Source of the DNA: Nocardioides sp. L-11A
GTDB lineage: Bacteria; Actinomycetota; Actinomycetes; Propionibacteriales; Nocardioidaceae
Direction: 5' to 3'
Assembly: GCA_029961745.1 (NCBI GenBank)
Contig: CP124680.1
Location: 2,728,001-2,792,000, forward strand
Length of the DNA stretch: 64,000 nucleotides
Shown here: one piece after another, positions 56,551-64,000 of the stretch
Numbering within the stretch: the stretch's first letter is position 1
Layout of the letters: each line of letters begins with the position of its first letter
Notes under the pieces: model-generated
What the model was told of the DNA's origin: nothing
The model's database searches: none
The model's input: only the letters and a program-made list of their open reading frames with translations
Position numbers and translations under genes: made by a program

Positions 56551-57492
56551 GTGACTGATCCGCACCTGCTCCCGTGGAGCTTCGACGACATCGACGCGTT
56601 CGGCGTCCGGCCCCACCGGGCTCGGCACCGGCTGCACGAGCAGCCGCTGTTCACCGACGACGCGCTGGCCGACCTGCTCGACCGGCTGCCGCGCTCGGTC
56701 GTGCACCCGTACACGATGGGTGACGATCCGCTGCGCCTGGAGGATTGGCGCCGTGGTGGGCCGACCGACCTGCCCGGCAAGGAGCTCCTGGAGATCGTGG
56801 CGCGCGGTCACCTGTGGCTGAACCTGGTCGGAATCGACGCCCACGACCGCGACGTCGCCCGGCAGGTCGACGAGCTCTACGGCGAGATCCGCGACCTCGT
56901 GCCGGGATTCGCGCCGATGAGGACGTCCGCGACGCTGATCCTCTCCTCGCCGTCGGCGATGGTCTACTACCACGCCGACAACCAGCCGAACCTGCTGTGG
57001 CACCTCCGCGGTCGCAAGCGCGCCTACGTCTACCCGCGGGGGCAGCGGTTCGTGAGCGACGTGGACCTGGAGCGGCTGGTCGCGGGCGCGTCCGAGGAGG
57101 AGCTGCCCTTCGACCTCGGGTACGACGAACATGCGGCGGTGCTCGACCTGGAGCCAGGTCAGGTGGCCTGGTGGCCGCAGAACAGCCCGCACCGCGTCGA
57201 GAACGCCGGCGGGATGAATGTGTCGTTGTCCACCGAGCACTGGACGGCGGCGTCGGCGCGCCGGGAGCACCTGTGGGCGGCCAACTACTACCTGCGCGAC
57301 CGGTTGGGGTGGGCGCCGCGGTCCACCCGCGAGCGCGGGCTGGCGCCGGCGGCGAAGGTCGCCGCGATGCGGCTCGGCCGCCGGGCCGGTGTCCTGGACC
57401 CCGGCCGCCGGCAGGGTCCGCGCCCGAGCTTCTCTGTCGATCCCGACGTCCCCACGGGGGTCGGCCCGCTCCGCGTGGGACGGTCGGGCTGA
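56551..57492 (+). CDS. JmjC/cupin-like protein
   Basis: A 313-residue protein with a JmjC/cupin-like double-stranded beta-helix. 'SAMVYYHADNQPNLLWHLRGRKRAYVYP' carries a candidate metal pair H141 and D143, and 'VAWWPQNSPHRVENAGGMNVSLSTEHW' the third ligand H214. This HxD...H pattern suggests an Fe(II)/2-oxoglutarate-type oxygenase or protein hydroxylase, but no substrate can be given. It begins with GTG 57 bases after the flavoprotein. The C-terminal 60 residues are Arg/Pro-rich. Confidence 0.75.
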   Translation: MTDPHLLPWSFDDIDAFGVRPHRARHRLHEQPLFTDDALADLLDRLPRSVVHPYTMGDDPLRLEDWRRGGPTDLPGKELLEIVARGHLWLNLVGIDAHDRDVARQVDELYGEIRDLVPGFAPMRTSATLILSSPSAMVYYHADNQPNLLWHLRGRKRAYVYPRGQRFVSDVDLERLVAGASEEELPFDLGYDEHAAVLDLEPGQVAWWPQNSPHRVENAGGMNVSLSTEHWTAASARREHLWAANYYLRDRLGWAPRSTRERGLAPAAKVAAMRLGRRAGVLDPGRRQGPRPSFSVDPDVPTGVGPLRVGRSG

Positions 57493-57539
57493 GCCCTCGT
57501 ACTCAACCGTGACCGGGGTCGGGTGCGGAGGATCGGTCC

Positions 57540-58046
57540 ATGACCACCTCCGCGCGCCCTGGCGTCCGCCCCCCGCACCTTCTCGCCCTCGTCGCCGCCG
57601 GCGCCTCCCTCACGGGCTGCGGGAACGCGGTCACTGCCGAGGTCGTCGGCACGGCCGCGATCACGGTCGCCGCGGACGGTACGCCGATCGCGCTGGTGCG
57701 GGTCTGCCGCGGTGAGGTCGACACCGTCCGGATATCCGGCGACCGCGCCGGCCTCGCCGACGACGAGCCCAACCCGACCCTCGGCATCTGGCGCGCGAGG
57801 GGTGGCCAGGACGGCCTGGTCGAGCTGGCGCTCCATGCCGCCAACGACGGCTGGTCCGGCCCGGACGACCTGCCCCTGGCCGCCGGCCGCCCCTACATCC
57901 TGACCGCCGCCGACGCCGACGAGGATGCCGAGACGACCCAGGTGTCCTTCACGACCGACCAGCTGGAGAGGATGACGCCCGACCAGGTGATCGTCGGCGA
58001 CGGGAGCATCGAGCCCCGGTCGGGCTTCGGCGCCTGCGATCGCTAG
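57540..58046 (+). CDS. lipoprotein of unknown function
   Basis: A 168-residue lipoprotein with an N-terminal signal and the lipobox 'LTGC' (Cys27). The mature domain is acidic with no recognised family ('AAITVAADGTPIALVRVCRGEVDTVRISG' in two strands, 'RPYILTAADADEDAETTQVSF'). GGAGG precedes the ATG by 7 bases. The stop codon lies in a 17-base tandem duplication (58029-58062), so the C-terminal 'FGACDR' may come from that duplication. Confidence 0.78.
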   Translation: MTTSARPGVRPPHLLALVAAGASLTGCGNAVTAEVVGTAAITVAADGTPIALVRVCRGEVDTVRISGDRAGLADDEPNPTLGIWRARGGQDGLVELALHAANDGWSGPDDLPLAAGRPYILTAADADEDAETTQVSFTTDQLERMTPDQVIVGDGSIEPRSGFGACDR

Positions 58047-58062
58047 GCGCCTGCGATCGCTG
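58029..58062 (+). repeat. 17-bp tandem duplication across a stop codon
   Basis: GGCGCCTGCGATCGCT plus one base occurs twice in tandem. The TAG stop of the lipoprotein gene (58044-58046) falls exactly at the junction, so the second copy is untranslated. Replication slippage is the simplest origin. Confidence 0.85.
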
Positions 58063-58079
58063 GCGTCCTGGCAGCGCAC

Positions 58080-58085
58080 TACGCT
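58080..58085 (+). promoter_or_regulatory. -10 box of the SDR gene
   Basis: TACGCT ends 6 bases before the ATG at 58092; leaderless start likely. Confidence 0.45.
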
Positions 58086-58091
58086 GCCGGG

Positions 58092-58745
58092 ATGACCCGC
58101 AACGTGCTGATCGCAGGAGCCGGACCCGGGGTGAGCGGATCGCTCGCCCGCCTCTACGCCGCCGAGGGCGGCAGCGTCGGCCTGCTCGGCGCCGAGGAGG
58201 ACGTGCTGGGCGCGCTGCGTGCCGATGTCGAGGCCGCGGGCGCCCTGGCCGGCTCGTCGGTCGTCGACCTCACCGATGACGCGGCGACCCGGGCCGCGGT
58301 CACCCGGATGGGCGAGCACGTCGGGCATCTCGACGTCGTCCACTTCAACCCGTCGGCCTACCGGGAGAAGGACCCGCTCAGCCTGACTCCGGACGAGCTG
58401 CTCGACGACGTCCGGCTGGGCGTCGGCGCGCTGCTCTCCGTGCTCCAGGCCGCGCGCCCCTTCCTCGGGCCCGGCGGCCGGATCACCGTCACCGGCAGCA
58501 TGGCCGCCGACCGGCCCTGGCACGGCGCCGCCTCGCTCGGCGTCCAGAAGGCGGGCGTCCAGAACCTCGTGCACAGCATCGACGCGACGCTGAAGGACGA
58601 CGGCATCCGCGCCGTCTCGGTCACCGTCCGCGGCCTGTTGAAGAAGGAGGGGCCGTTCGCTCCCGACAACGTCGCGCGCGCGTTGCGGGCCGCGATCGAC
58701 CAGGACGAGGCAGACTGGCGCACGGAGATCCCGTACGCGGGCTGA
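58092..58745 (+). CDS. short-chain dehydrogenase-fold protein lacking the catalytic Tyr
   Basis: A 217-residue Rossmann protein of the SDR family. The glycine motif is 'IAGAGPGVSGSLARLYAAEG' near residues 7-26, and the catalytic Ser is S136 in 'ITVTGSMAAD'. The usual YxxxK reads 'LGVQK': Leu149 replaces Tyr while Lys153 is kept. It may still bind NAD(P), but classical hydride transfer is unlikely, or it uses another residue. It is shorter than typical SDRs (about 250). The beta-propeller gene follows 24 bases later. Confidence 0.8.
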   Translation: MTRNVLIAGAGPGVSGSLARLYAAEGGSVGLLGAEEDVLGALRADVEAAGALAGSSVVDLTDDAATRAAVTRMGEHVGHLDVVHFNPSAYREKDPLSLTPDELLDDVRLGVGALLSVLQAARPFLGPGGRITVTGSMAADRPWHGAASLGVQKAGVQNLVHSIDATLKDDGIRAVSVTVRGLLKKEGPFAPDNVARALRAAIDQDEADWRTEIPYAG

Positions 58746-58769
58746 GTCGAGACAGACATGGAGGTCGAC

Positions 58770-60266
58770 ATGGGGGTCGACAAGCCGGATCGCGACACGG
58801 ACCGGCGGACGCGTCCGCCGGCCCGCAGGCTGCTGCTGGCGATGCTGGTCGCCGCTCTGGTTCTTGCCGGGGCCGTGGTGACGGCCGGATCGTCCCAGGC
58901 CGACCTCTCGCTCGGCGGCGTGCCGCGGGCGACCTGCGCCGTGGGCGACCCCGTGGAGACGGGTGTCCAGGGCCGGGTTCCGACCGCGGATTACGCGTCG
59001 GGGCGGGCGCGGCAGGGCTACCGGTGCAACACCGTGCAGGTCGGCCATCACGGCAAGCGATCGATCCTCGGGTCGGGGGGCTACAAGGTCCAGCGCTACA
59101 CCGACGTGACCGGGCGGACCTGCGCCTACTACGACTCGGCGCTGATGGCGGGTCTCAACCTGCCTGGGCTGCTGACGGGCGGTGCCGGCCTGGGCGTCGT
59201 CGTCCTTGACATGACCGACCCCGCGAACCCGGTGCGGACCGCGAACCTGGTCACGCCGGCCATGCTCCAGCCCCACGAGTCGCTGCTGGTCAACGAGGAG
59301 CGGGGCCTGCTCGCCGCGGTGCTGGGCACCCTCGCCACCGCGCCCGGCGTCCTCGACGTCTACGACATCAGCCAGGACTGCCGCAAGCCCCGGCTGAGGT
59401 CGACCACCCTGTCCGGCGTGATGGGCCACGAGAGCGGCTTCTCCCCGGACGGCCGGACCTTCTGGACCGCGGGCGCGGCGGGCTTCACGCTGACCGCCGT
59501 CGACCTGACCGAGCCGCGCCGGCCGCGGATCCTCCACACCAGGACCGGCGTCGTCTACCACGGCCTGCGCCTCTCCGATGACGGCCGCACGATGTACGTC
59601 GCCAATATCGGCAGCCCGAGCGTCCTCACGGGCGGCCTGCTCGACGGGGCCGGTCTCGACATCCTCGATGTCTCCGACATCCAGGACCGACGCCCGAAGC
59701 CCGCGATCCGCACGCTCTCCCGGCTGACCTGGGAGGAGCCGTCGATCCCGCAGGTGGCGGAGCCGTTCTCCAGCGGCGGGCGGCAGTACGTCCTCGAGGT
59801 GGACGAGTTCAGCGACCTGTTCGGCGACTTCACCCGGATCAACTCGCCGAAGAGCCCGGTCGGTGCGGCGCGGATCATCGACGTCACCGACCCGCGCGCC
59901 CCGGTCGTCGTGTCCAACCTGAGGCTCGAGGTCCACGATCCGCTGGTGCGTGGCGAGGTCATGGCCGATCCGGGCGCGCGGATGATCGTCCGCAGCTACA
60001 CCGGGCACTACTGCTCGGTGCCGACGCGCGACGACCCCAAGATCGCCGGCTGTTCGATGATCGGCTCGGGCCTGCGGCTCTTCGACATCTCCGACGTCAC
60101 CCGCCCTCGTGAGGTCGGCTACTTCAACCAGCCCGGCCCGAACGGTGGCGCGGCGCTGTCCCAGCCCGCGTGGGACGTCGAGCGGGGCCAGGTCTGGTAC
60201 ACCGACATGGACGAGGGCTTCTACGCCGTCGGCCTGCGGGGCGCCGCGGCGGCGCTGCTGCCCTGA
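58770..60266 (+). CDS. secreted beta-propeller (LVIVD-repeat-like) protein
   Basis: A 498-residue exported protein with a basic N-terminus and signal peptide or anchor ('LLLAMLVAALVLAGAVVTAGSSQA', about residues 23-46). Repeated blade motifs of the type 'VVLDMTDPANPVRTANLV', 'VDLTEPRRPRILH' and 'FDISDVTRPREVGYF' mark LVIVD-like propeller blades. Several cysteines may form disulfides. The start is decided by the ribosome-binding sequence GGAGG at 58760-58764: the ATG at 58770 is ideally spaced, whereas the upstream ATG at 58758 would contain that sequence. Ligand unknown. Confidence 0.8.
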   Translation: MGVDKPDRDTDRRTRPPARRLLLAMLVAALVLAGAVVTAGSSQADLSLGGVPRATCAVGDPVETGVQGRVPTADYASGRARQGYRCNTVQVGHHGKRSILGSGGYKVQRYTDVTGRTCAYYDSALMAGLNLPGLLTGGAGLGVVVLDMTDPANPVRTANLVTPAMLQPHESLLVNEERGLLAAVLGTLATAPGVLDVYDISQDCRKPRLRSTTLSGVMGHESGFSPDGRTFWTAGAAGFTLTAVDLTEPRRPRILHTRTGVVYHGLRLSDDGRTMYVANIGSPSVLTGGLLDGAGLDILDVSDIQDRRPKPAIRTLSRLTWEEPSIPQVAEPFSSGGRQYVLEVDEFSDLFGDFTRINSPKSPVGAARIIDVTDPRAPVVVSNLRLEVHDPLVRGEVMADPGARMIVRSYTGHYCSVPTRDDPKIAGCSMIGSGLRLFDISDVTRPREVGYFNQPGPNGGAALSQPAWDVERGQVWYTDMDEGFYAVGLRGAAAALLP

Positions 60267-60272
60267 TCCGGC

Positions 60273-61784
60273 TCAGGCGTACGACGTACCGCGCTCCGCG
60301 CGGACCCACACCGGGGAGTCCGCGGCCGGGATCACGCCGGCCGCGGTGAGCTCGCGCTTGACCACCTTGTTGGTGGCCGTGCGGGGGAGGGTCTCGACGA
60401 TCCGCACGAACCGCGGCCAGGCGTGGGTGGAGAGGTCGCCCTGCTCGGCGAGGAACGTCTCGAGGCCCGCCGGCGTCAAGGTCCCACGCAGGATGAGCGC
60501 GCACGCCACCTGGTCGCCCGCCCTCGGATCCGGTACGGCGTACACGGCTGCCTCGCCGATCGCCGGGTGGCGCAACAGGATCCGCTCGATCGGCGCGGCC
60601 GCGAGGTTCTCCCCGTCGACCCGCAGCCACTCGCCGGAGCGGCCCGCGAAGTACACCCAACCGTCGGCGTCGCGATAGGCGAGGTCGCCGGACCAGTACC
60701 TGCCGCCGCGCATCCGCTCCGCCTCGGCGACGGGGTCGTTGTAGTAGCCGGCGAACGCGCCCGCGCCGGTCGTGTTGACCAGCTCGCCGACGGCCGCCTC
60801 CGGATTCATCAGCCGTCCGGTCGCGTCGAAGACCGCGTCGGCGGTGATCTCGCCGGTCTCCGGGTCCAGGACGGCGACGCCGGGCAGCGGCATGCCGAGC
60901 GCGCCCGCAGGCATCTCGGGCCGGCGCTGGACGATGATCGCGTTCTCGGTCGACGAGTACGAGTCGACGACCTCGCAGCCGAAGCGCGCGGCGAAGGCGG
61001 TGATGTCGGCCTCGTTGGCCTCGTTGCCGAAGACCAGGCGCAGCGGGTTGTCCGCATCGTCGGGTTGCGGTGAGGTGGCCAGCACGTAGGTGAGCGGCTT
61101 GCCGACGTAGGTCGCGTAGCTGGCCCCGAAGGCGCGGACGTCGGGCAGGAAGCCCCGCGCCGAGAAGGCGGCCACGGCGAACGTCGCGCCGGTCGTGAGT
61201 GCCGGTGCCCAGCCGGCCATCACGGCGTTGGAGTGGAACATCGGCATCGAGACGTAGTGGACGTCGTCGCGCGTGAGCGCGAGCCGCCCGACCAGGTGGG
61301 TGCCGGGACCGGTGATCTTCTCGTGAGTGACGCGCACGGCCTTGGGTGAGCCGCTGGTGCCGCTGGTGAAGATCAGCATGAACAGCGAGTCCGGTGCGGG
61401 TGCGTGGTCCGGGCACCCGGTCGCGCCGGTGGCCTCCAGCGCCGTGAGCGCGAGGTCGGGGGAGTCGACGACGAACTGGCAGTCGGCCTTCGCGACGTCG
61501 GCGGCGAGGGCGGCCCCGCGCCGGGTCGCGTTGAGGCCGACCAGCACATGACCGCCGAGCCCCGCGGCCGCCAGGTGCAGTGCGAAGGCGGGCCCGTTGG
61601 GCAGCAGGACGCCGACATGCGGCGGCAGTGCCGGATCCAGGCGCTCCTCGAGCGAGGTGGCGAGCCGGGCCGCCGTGGCGACGTACTGGCGCCAGGTCAG
61701 CTCGCGGACCGAGCCCGCGTCGCGCCAGCGCAGCGCGGGGCGGTCGTCGTCAGCGCGGGCGAGCAGCAGGTCCCGGACGGTCAT
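60273..61784 (-). CDS. fadD17: acyl-CoA synthetase, FadD17-like
   Basis: A 503-residue adenylating enzyme closest in length and context to mycobacterial FadD17. The P-loop is 'LIFTSGTSGSPKAVRVTHEK', the later motifs 'VVDSYSSTENAIIVQRRP', 'YWSGDLAYRDADGWVYFAGRS' and the C-terminal catalytic-Lys region 'LPRTATNKVVKRELT'. It is the last gene of an operon with fadE27 and fadE26, as in Rv3504-Rv3506. FadD17 has been shown to activate sterol side-chain acids. Start ATG at 61784, 38 bases after fadE27. Confidence 0.87.
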   Translation of the reverse strand: MTVRDLLLARADDDRPALRWRDAGSVRELTWRQYVATAARLATSLEERLDPALPPHVGVLLPNGPAFALHLAAAGLGGHVLVGLNATRRGAALAADVAKADCQFVVDSPDLALTALEATGATGCPDHAPAPDSLFMLIFTSGTSGSPKAVRVTHEKITGPGTHLVGRLALTRDDVHYVSMPMFHSNAVMAGWAPALTTGATFAVAAFSARGFLPDVRAFGASYATYVGKPLTYVLATSPQPDDADNPLRLVFGNEANEADITAFAARFGCEVVDSYSSTENAIIVQRRPEMPAGALGMPLPGVAVLDPETGEITADAVFDATGRLMNPEAAVGELVNTTGAGAFAGYYNDPVAEAERMRGGRYWSGDLAYRDADGWVYFAGRSGEWLRVDGENLAAAPIERILLRHPAIGEAAVYAVPDPRAGDQVACALILRGTLTPAGLETFLAEQGDLSTHAWPRFVRIVETLPRTATNKVVKRELTAAGVIPAADSPVWVRAERGTSYA

Positions 61785-61822
61785 GGATCGCGATACGTCC
61801 GTCTCTCGTGCCTCGCTCCGGA

Positions 61823-62845
61823 CTACTCGATCACCGCGAAGGTGCGGCCGATCGACAGCGCCTGCTCGGTGGCGCCGCCGAACAGGAACTCGAACCGCTT
61901 GCCGCTGGTGAAGTAGCGGTGCGCCTCGCCGTCGAGGTCGATGCCGACGCCGCCGTGGACGTGGACGGTCGTGTGCGCGATCCGGTGCCCGGCGTCGGCG
62001 GCCCAGAGCTTGGCGGTGGCGACCTCGGTCGCGGCCGGTAGCCCTTCGTCGAGCCGCCAGATCGCCTGCCACAGGGTGAGCCGCTGGCCGAGGACGTCGA
62101 TGAACCCGTCGGCGAGGCGCTGCGAGACGGCCTGGAAGGTGCCGATCGGGCGGCCGAACTGCTCGCGGGTCTTGGCGTACTCGGCGGTCAGGCGCAGCGC
62201 GCCCTCGGTCACGCCGAGCTGCTCCGCGGCGGCGAGCGCGACCAGGAGCTGGCCGAACCGCTCCGCCGTGTCCGCCTCGCCGACCTGATGGGCGGCCGCG
62301 CCGCTGAAGGTGACGAGGGCCGCGGTGTCGCCGTCGCTGGTCTTCTGCGCGACCCGCTCGACCCCGGTCGCACCGGCCTCGATCAGATAGACGCCGACAC
62401 CGGACGGGCCGGTCGCGGTGACCAGGAACGCGTCGGCGGCCAGGCCGGCCCGGACGAGCGTCTTGGTGCCGGTCAGGGTGCCGGCGCCGTCCGCGGTGAC
62501 GGTCGGCGCTGCAGGCAGGTGCGCCCGCTCCTCGGCGACTGCTGCAGCGTAGAGGCCGAGCCCGGCCGGTTGGTCGGCGCCGGTCAACAGCGTGGTGCAC
62601 GCGGTGTGCGTGGCCAGCGGCAGGGGCGCGACGTGCCGGCCGACCTCGACGAGCACGCGGGCCAGCGTGACCAGGTCGAGCTCGGTCCAGTCGAAGGCGT
62701 CGCCGAGCGTCGCCCACAGGTCGCGGTCGAACCGGTCGCCGCCGGCCTCGACCTCCTTGAGGCGCGCGTTGGTGGTCTTGTCCTCGAGGATCCGGGCGGC
62801 GAGCTCCGCGGCCTCGTCCTGCTCGGGGGTGAAGAGAAAGTCCAT
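61823..62845 (-). CDS. fadE27: acyl-CoA dehydrogenase, FadE27/ChsE5-like subunit
   Basis: A 340-residue acyl-CoA dehydrogenase-fold protein. It opens 'MDFLFTPEQDEAAELAARILED', has degenerate mid-domain sequence, and carries the C-terminal helices 'YAKTREQFGRPIGTFQAVSQRLAD' and 'HTTVHVHGGVGIDLDGEAHRYF'. Its mid-domain is shorter than in homomeric enzymes, as expected for one half of the alpha2-beta2 sterol dehydrogenases. With FadE26 it should dehydrogenate the first (C8) sterol side-chain CoA ester. It starts 20 bases after fadE26. Confidence 0.87.
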   Translation of the reverse strand: MDFLFTPEQDEAAELAARILEDKTTNARLKEVEAGGDRFDRDLWATLGDAFDWTELDLVTLARVLVEVGRHVAPLPLATHTACTTLLTGADQPAGLGLYAAAVAEERAHLPAAPTVTADGAGTLTGTKTLVRAGLAADAFLVTATGPSGVGVYLIEAGATGVERVAQKTSDGDTAALVTFSGAAAHQVGEADTAERFGQLLVALAAAEQLGVTEGALRLTAEYAKTREQFGRPIGTFQAVSQRLADGFIDVLGQRLTLWQAIWRLDEGLPAATEVATAKLWAADAGHRIAHTTVHVHGGVGIDLDGEAHRYFTSGKRFEFLFGGATEQALSIGRTFAVIE

Positions 62846-62865
62846 CGTGTGCTCCCGTTCTCGGG

Positions 62866-64000
62866 TCAGGCTCGCTTGGCGGCGGGCAGGCCGAGGCCGA
62901 CGTACCCGATGATGTCGCGCTGGATCTCGTTGGTGCCGCCACCGAAGGTCATCACCAGCGACGACCGGTGGAACCGCTCCAGGCGCCCGGCCAGCACGGC
63001 ACCGGGGGAGTCGCCGGTGACACCGGCGTGCGGCCCGACGACCTCCATCAGCGAGCGGTAGACCTCGGTGGCCAGCTCGGAGCCGTAGATCTTGGTCGCC
63101 GACGCCTCGGCGGGGGAGAGGTCGACGCCGTGGTCGGCATCGGCGGCCAGCTTCCAGTTGATCAGCGAGAGCGCCTCCACCCGGGCATGCGCACGCCCGA
63201 GGGCGATCTGGACCCACTCGGAGTCGATGACCCGGCTGCCGTCGGGGTTGCGGGTCTCGCGCGCCCAGTCCTTGACCAGCGTCAGCGAGTGCACCAGGGG
63301 AGCCGCCGAGGTGAGGGCCACCCGCTCGTGGTTGAGCTGGTTGGTCATCAGCGCCCAGCCGCCGCCCCGCTCGCTGACCAGGTTGGAGGCGGGCACGCGG
63401 ACGTCGGAGTAGTAGGTCGCCGACGTGCCGACGCCGGCCACGGTGTGGACGGGCGTGTACGAGACGCCCGGTGCGTCGGCCGGCACCAGGATCATCGACA
63501 GGCCCTTGTGCCGCGGGGCGTCGGGCTCGGTGCGGCACGCCATCCAGAGCCAGTCGGCGTACTGGATGAGTGAGGTCCACATCTTCTGGCCGTTGATCAC
63601 CCACTCGTCGCCCTCGAGGGTCGCCTTCGTCTGGAGCGAGGCCAGGTCGGTGCCCGAGCCGGGCTCGGAGTAGCCGATGGAGAAGTGCAGCTCGCCGGCG
63701 AGGATCTTGGGGAGGAAGTACTCCTTCTGCTCGTCGCTGCCGAAGCGCATGATCGTCGGGCCGACCGTGTTGAGCGTGAGATAGGGGATCGGTACGCCGG
63801 CGATGGCGGCCACGTCGGTGAAGATCAGCTGCTCCACCATCGAGCGCGCCTGGCCGCCGTACTCCTTGGGCCAACCGATGCCGAGCCAGCCGTCCCGGCC
63901 GACCTGGCGGATGACGTCCTTGTAGACGCCGGCCTCGCCGAACTCGCCGGTGGCCGACGCGAGGCCGGCGCGGATCTCGGGGGTGACGAGCTGGGCGAAG
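62866..64000 (-). CDS. fadE26: acyl-CoA dehydrogenase, FadE26/ChsE4-like subunit, 5' part cut by window end
   Basis: The coding frame runs off the right edge; about 378 codons are visible and the start lies beyond 64000. Segments include 'LGIGWPKEYGGQARSMVEQ', 'IGYSEPGSGTDLASLQTKA' (flavin/substrate loop), 'WVINGQKMWTSLIQYADWLW' and the C-terminal 'VMTFGGGTNEIQRDIIGYVGLGLP'. It resembles FadE26, partner of FadE27 in ChsE4-ChsE5. Any KstR-type box for this operon would lie outside the window. Confidence 0.9.
   Translation of the reverse strand, partial: FAQLVTPEIRAGLASATGEFGEAGVYKDVIRQVGRDGWLGIGWPKEYGGQARSMVEQLIFTDVAAIAGVPIPYLTLNTVGPTIMRFGSDEQKEYFLPKILAGELHFSIGYSEPGSGTDLASLQTKATLEGDEWVINGQKMWTSLIQYADWLWMACRTEPDAPRHKGLSMILVPADAPGVSYTPVHTVAGVGTSATYYSDVRVPASNLVSERGGGWALMTNQLNHERVALTSAAPLVHSLTLVKDWARETRNPDGSRVIDSEWVQIALGRAHARVEALSLINWKLAADADHGVDLSPAEASATKIYGSELATEVYRSLMEVVGPHAGVTGDSPGAVLAGRLERFHRSSLVMTFGGGTNEIQRDIIGYVGLGLPAAKRA

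Noticed and set aside
58758..58769. ATG at 58758 as the start of the beta-propeller gene
   Set aside because: The GGAGG inside these codons is the ribosome-binding site for the ATG at 58770, five bases further on.
57288..60008. A 906-codon reverse-strand open frame over the lipoprotein, SDR and beta-propeller genes
   Set aside because: The forward genes have signal peptides, motifs, ribosome-binding sites or -10 boxes; the reverse frame has none and spans several unrelated genes.

Overview
The window is about 73% GC by eye and gene-dense. It reads as chromosome of a Nocardioides-like actinobacterium. The supports are the gene order yajC-secD-secF-apt-relA, the rarA to alaS-ruvX-mltG-aroE-aroC-aroK-aroB-aroQ-efp-nusB block, frequent GTG starts, many 4-bp ATGA/GTGA overlaps, and an actinobacterial sterol-catabolic regulon. 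The genus is an inference from gene content. I see no rRNA, tRNA, CRISPR array, prophage or insertion sequence.

Left half (1-32246), mostly housekeeping. Protein export (yajC 3' end, secD, secF), purine salvage (apt) and the stringent-response enzyme (relA) come first. An AbiEi/DUF559-type gene framed by palindromic repeats follows, then a reverse-strand DUF349 protein, a metallo-beta-lactamase-fold hydrolase, hisS and aspS. A five-gene oligopeptide/dipeptide ABC importer (order permease, lipoprotein, permease, ATPase, ATPase) ends at a 90-bp direct repeat. Next are rarA, two small membrane-associated genes, alaS, ruvX, mltG and the shikimate genes aroE, aroC, aroK, aroB and aroQ with a prepilin-type peptidase between aroE and aroC, then efp and nusB.

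Middle (32247-43279), mixed: an inverted copy of the 90-bp repeat, a flavin disulfide oxidoreductase, a ParA/MinD-like ATPase with a proline-rich N-terminus, a secreted collagen-like protein, the divergent sterol genes fadA5 and cyp125, a two-component system with a PepSY protein and repeated TTCAG operator-like sites, a 50-residue membrane protein, a YbdK-type ligase and methionine aminopeptidase.

Right half (43280-64000), sterol side-chain catabolism interleaved with unrelated genes. By sequence resemblance it holds ltp3, ltp4, a DUF35 protein and a flavin (LLM) oxidoreductase; an acyl-CoA ligase; echA19 divergent from fadD19 plus a nitronate-monooxygenase-like gene; and fadD17, fadE27 and fadE26 (the last cut by the window end). 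Six palindromes fitting the KstR operator pattern (TnnAACnnGTTnnA) lie in the promoters of these genes. CYP125 should oxidise the sterol terminal carbon, the FadD ligases make CoA thioesters, the FadE pair and EchA19 run beta-oxidation, FadA5 does thiolysis and Ltp3/Ltp4 do retro-aldol cleavage (important for C24-branched plant sterols). A DUF433/DUF5615 toxin-antitoxin pair, an SDR lacking the catalytic tyrosine, a JmjC-like cupin, small secreted proteins and a secreted beta-propeller protein lie between. Many starts are preceded at 6-8 nt by a TAnnnT box, suggesting widespread leaderless transcription.
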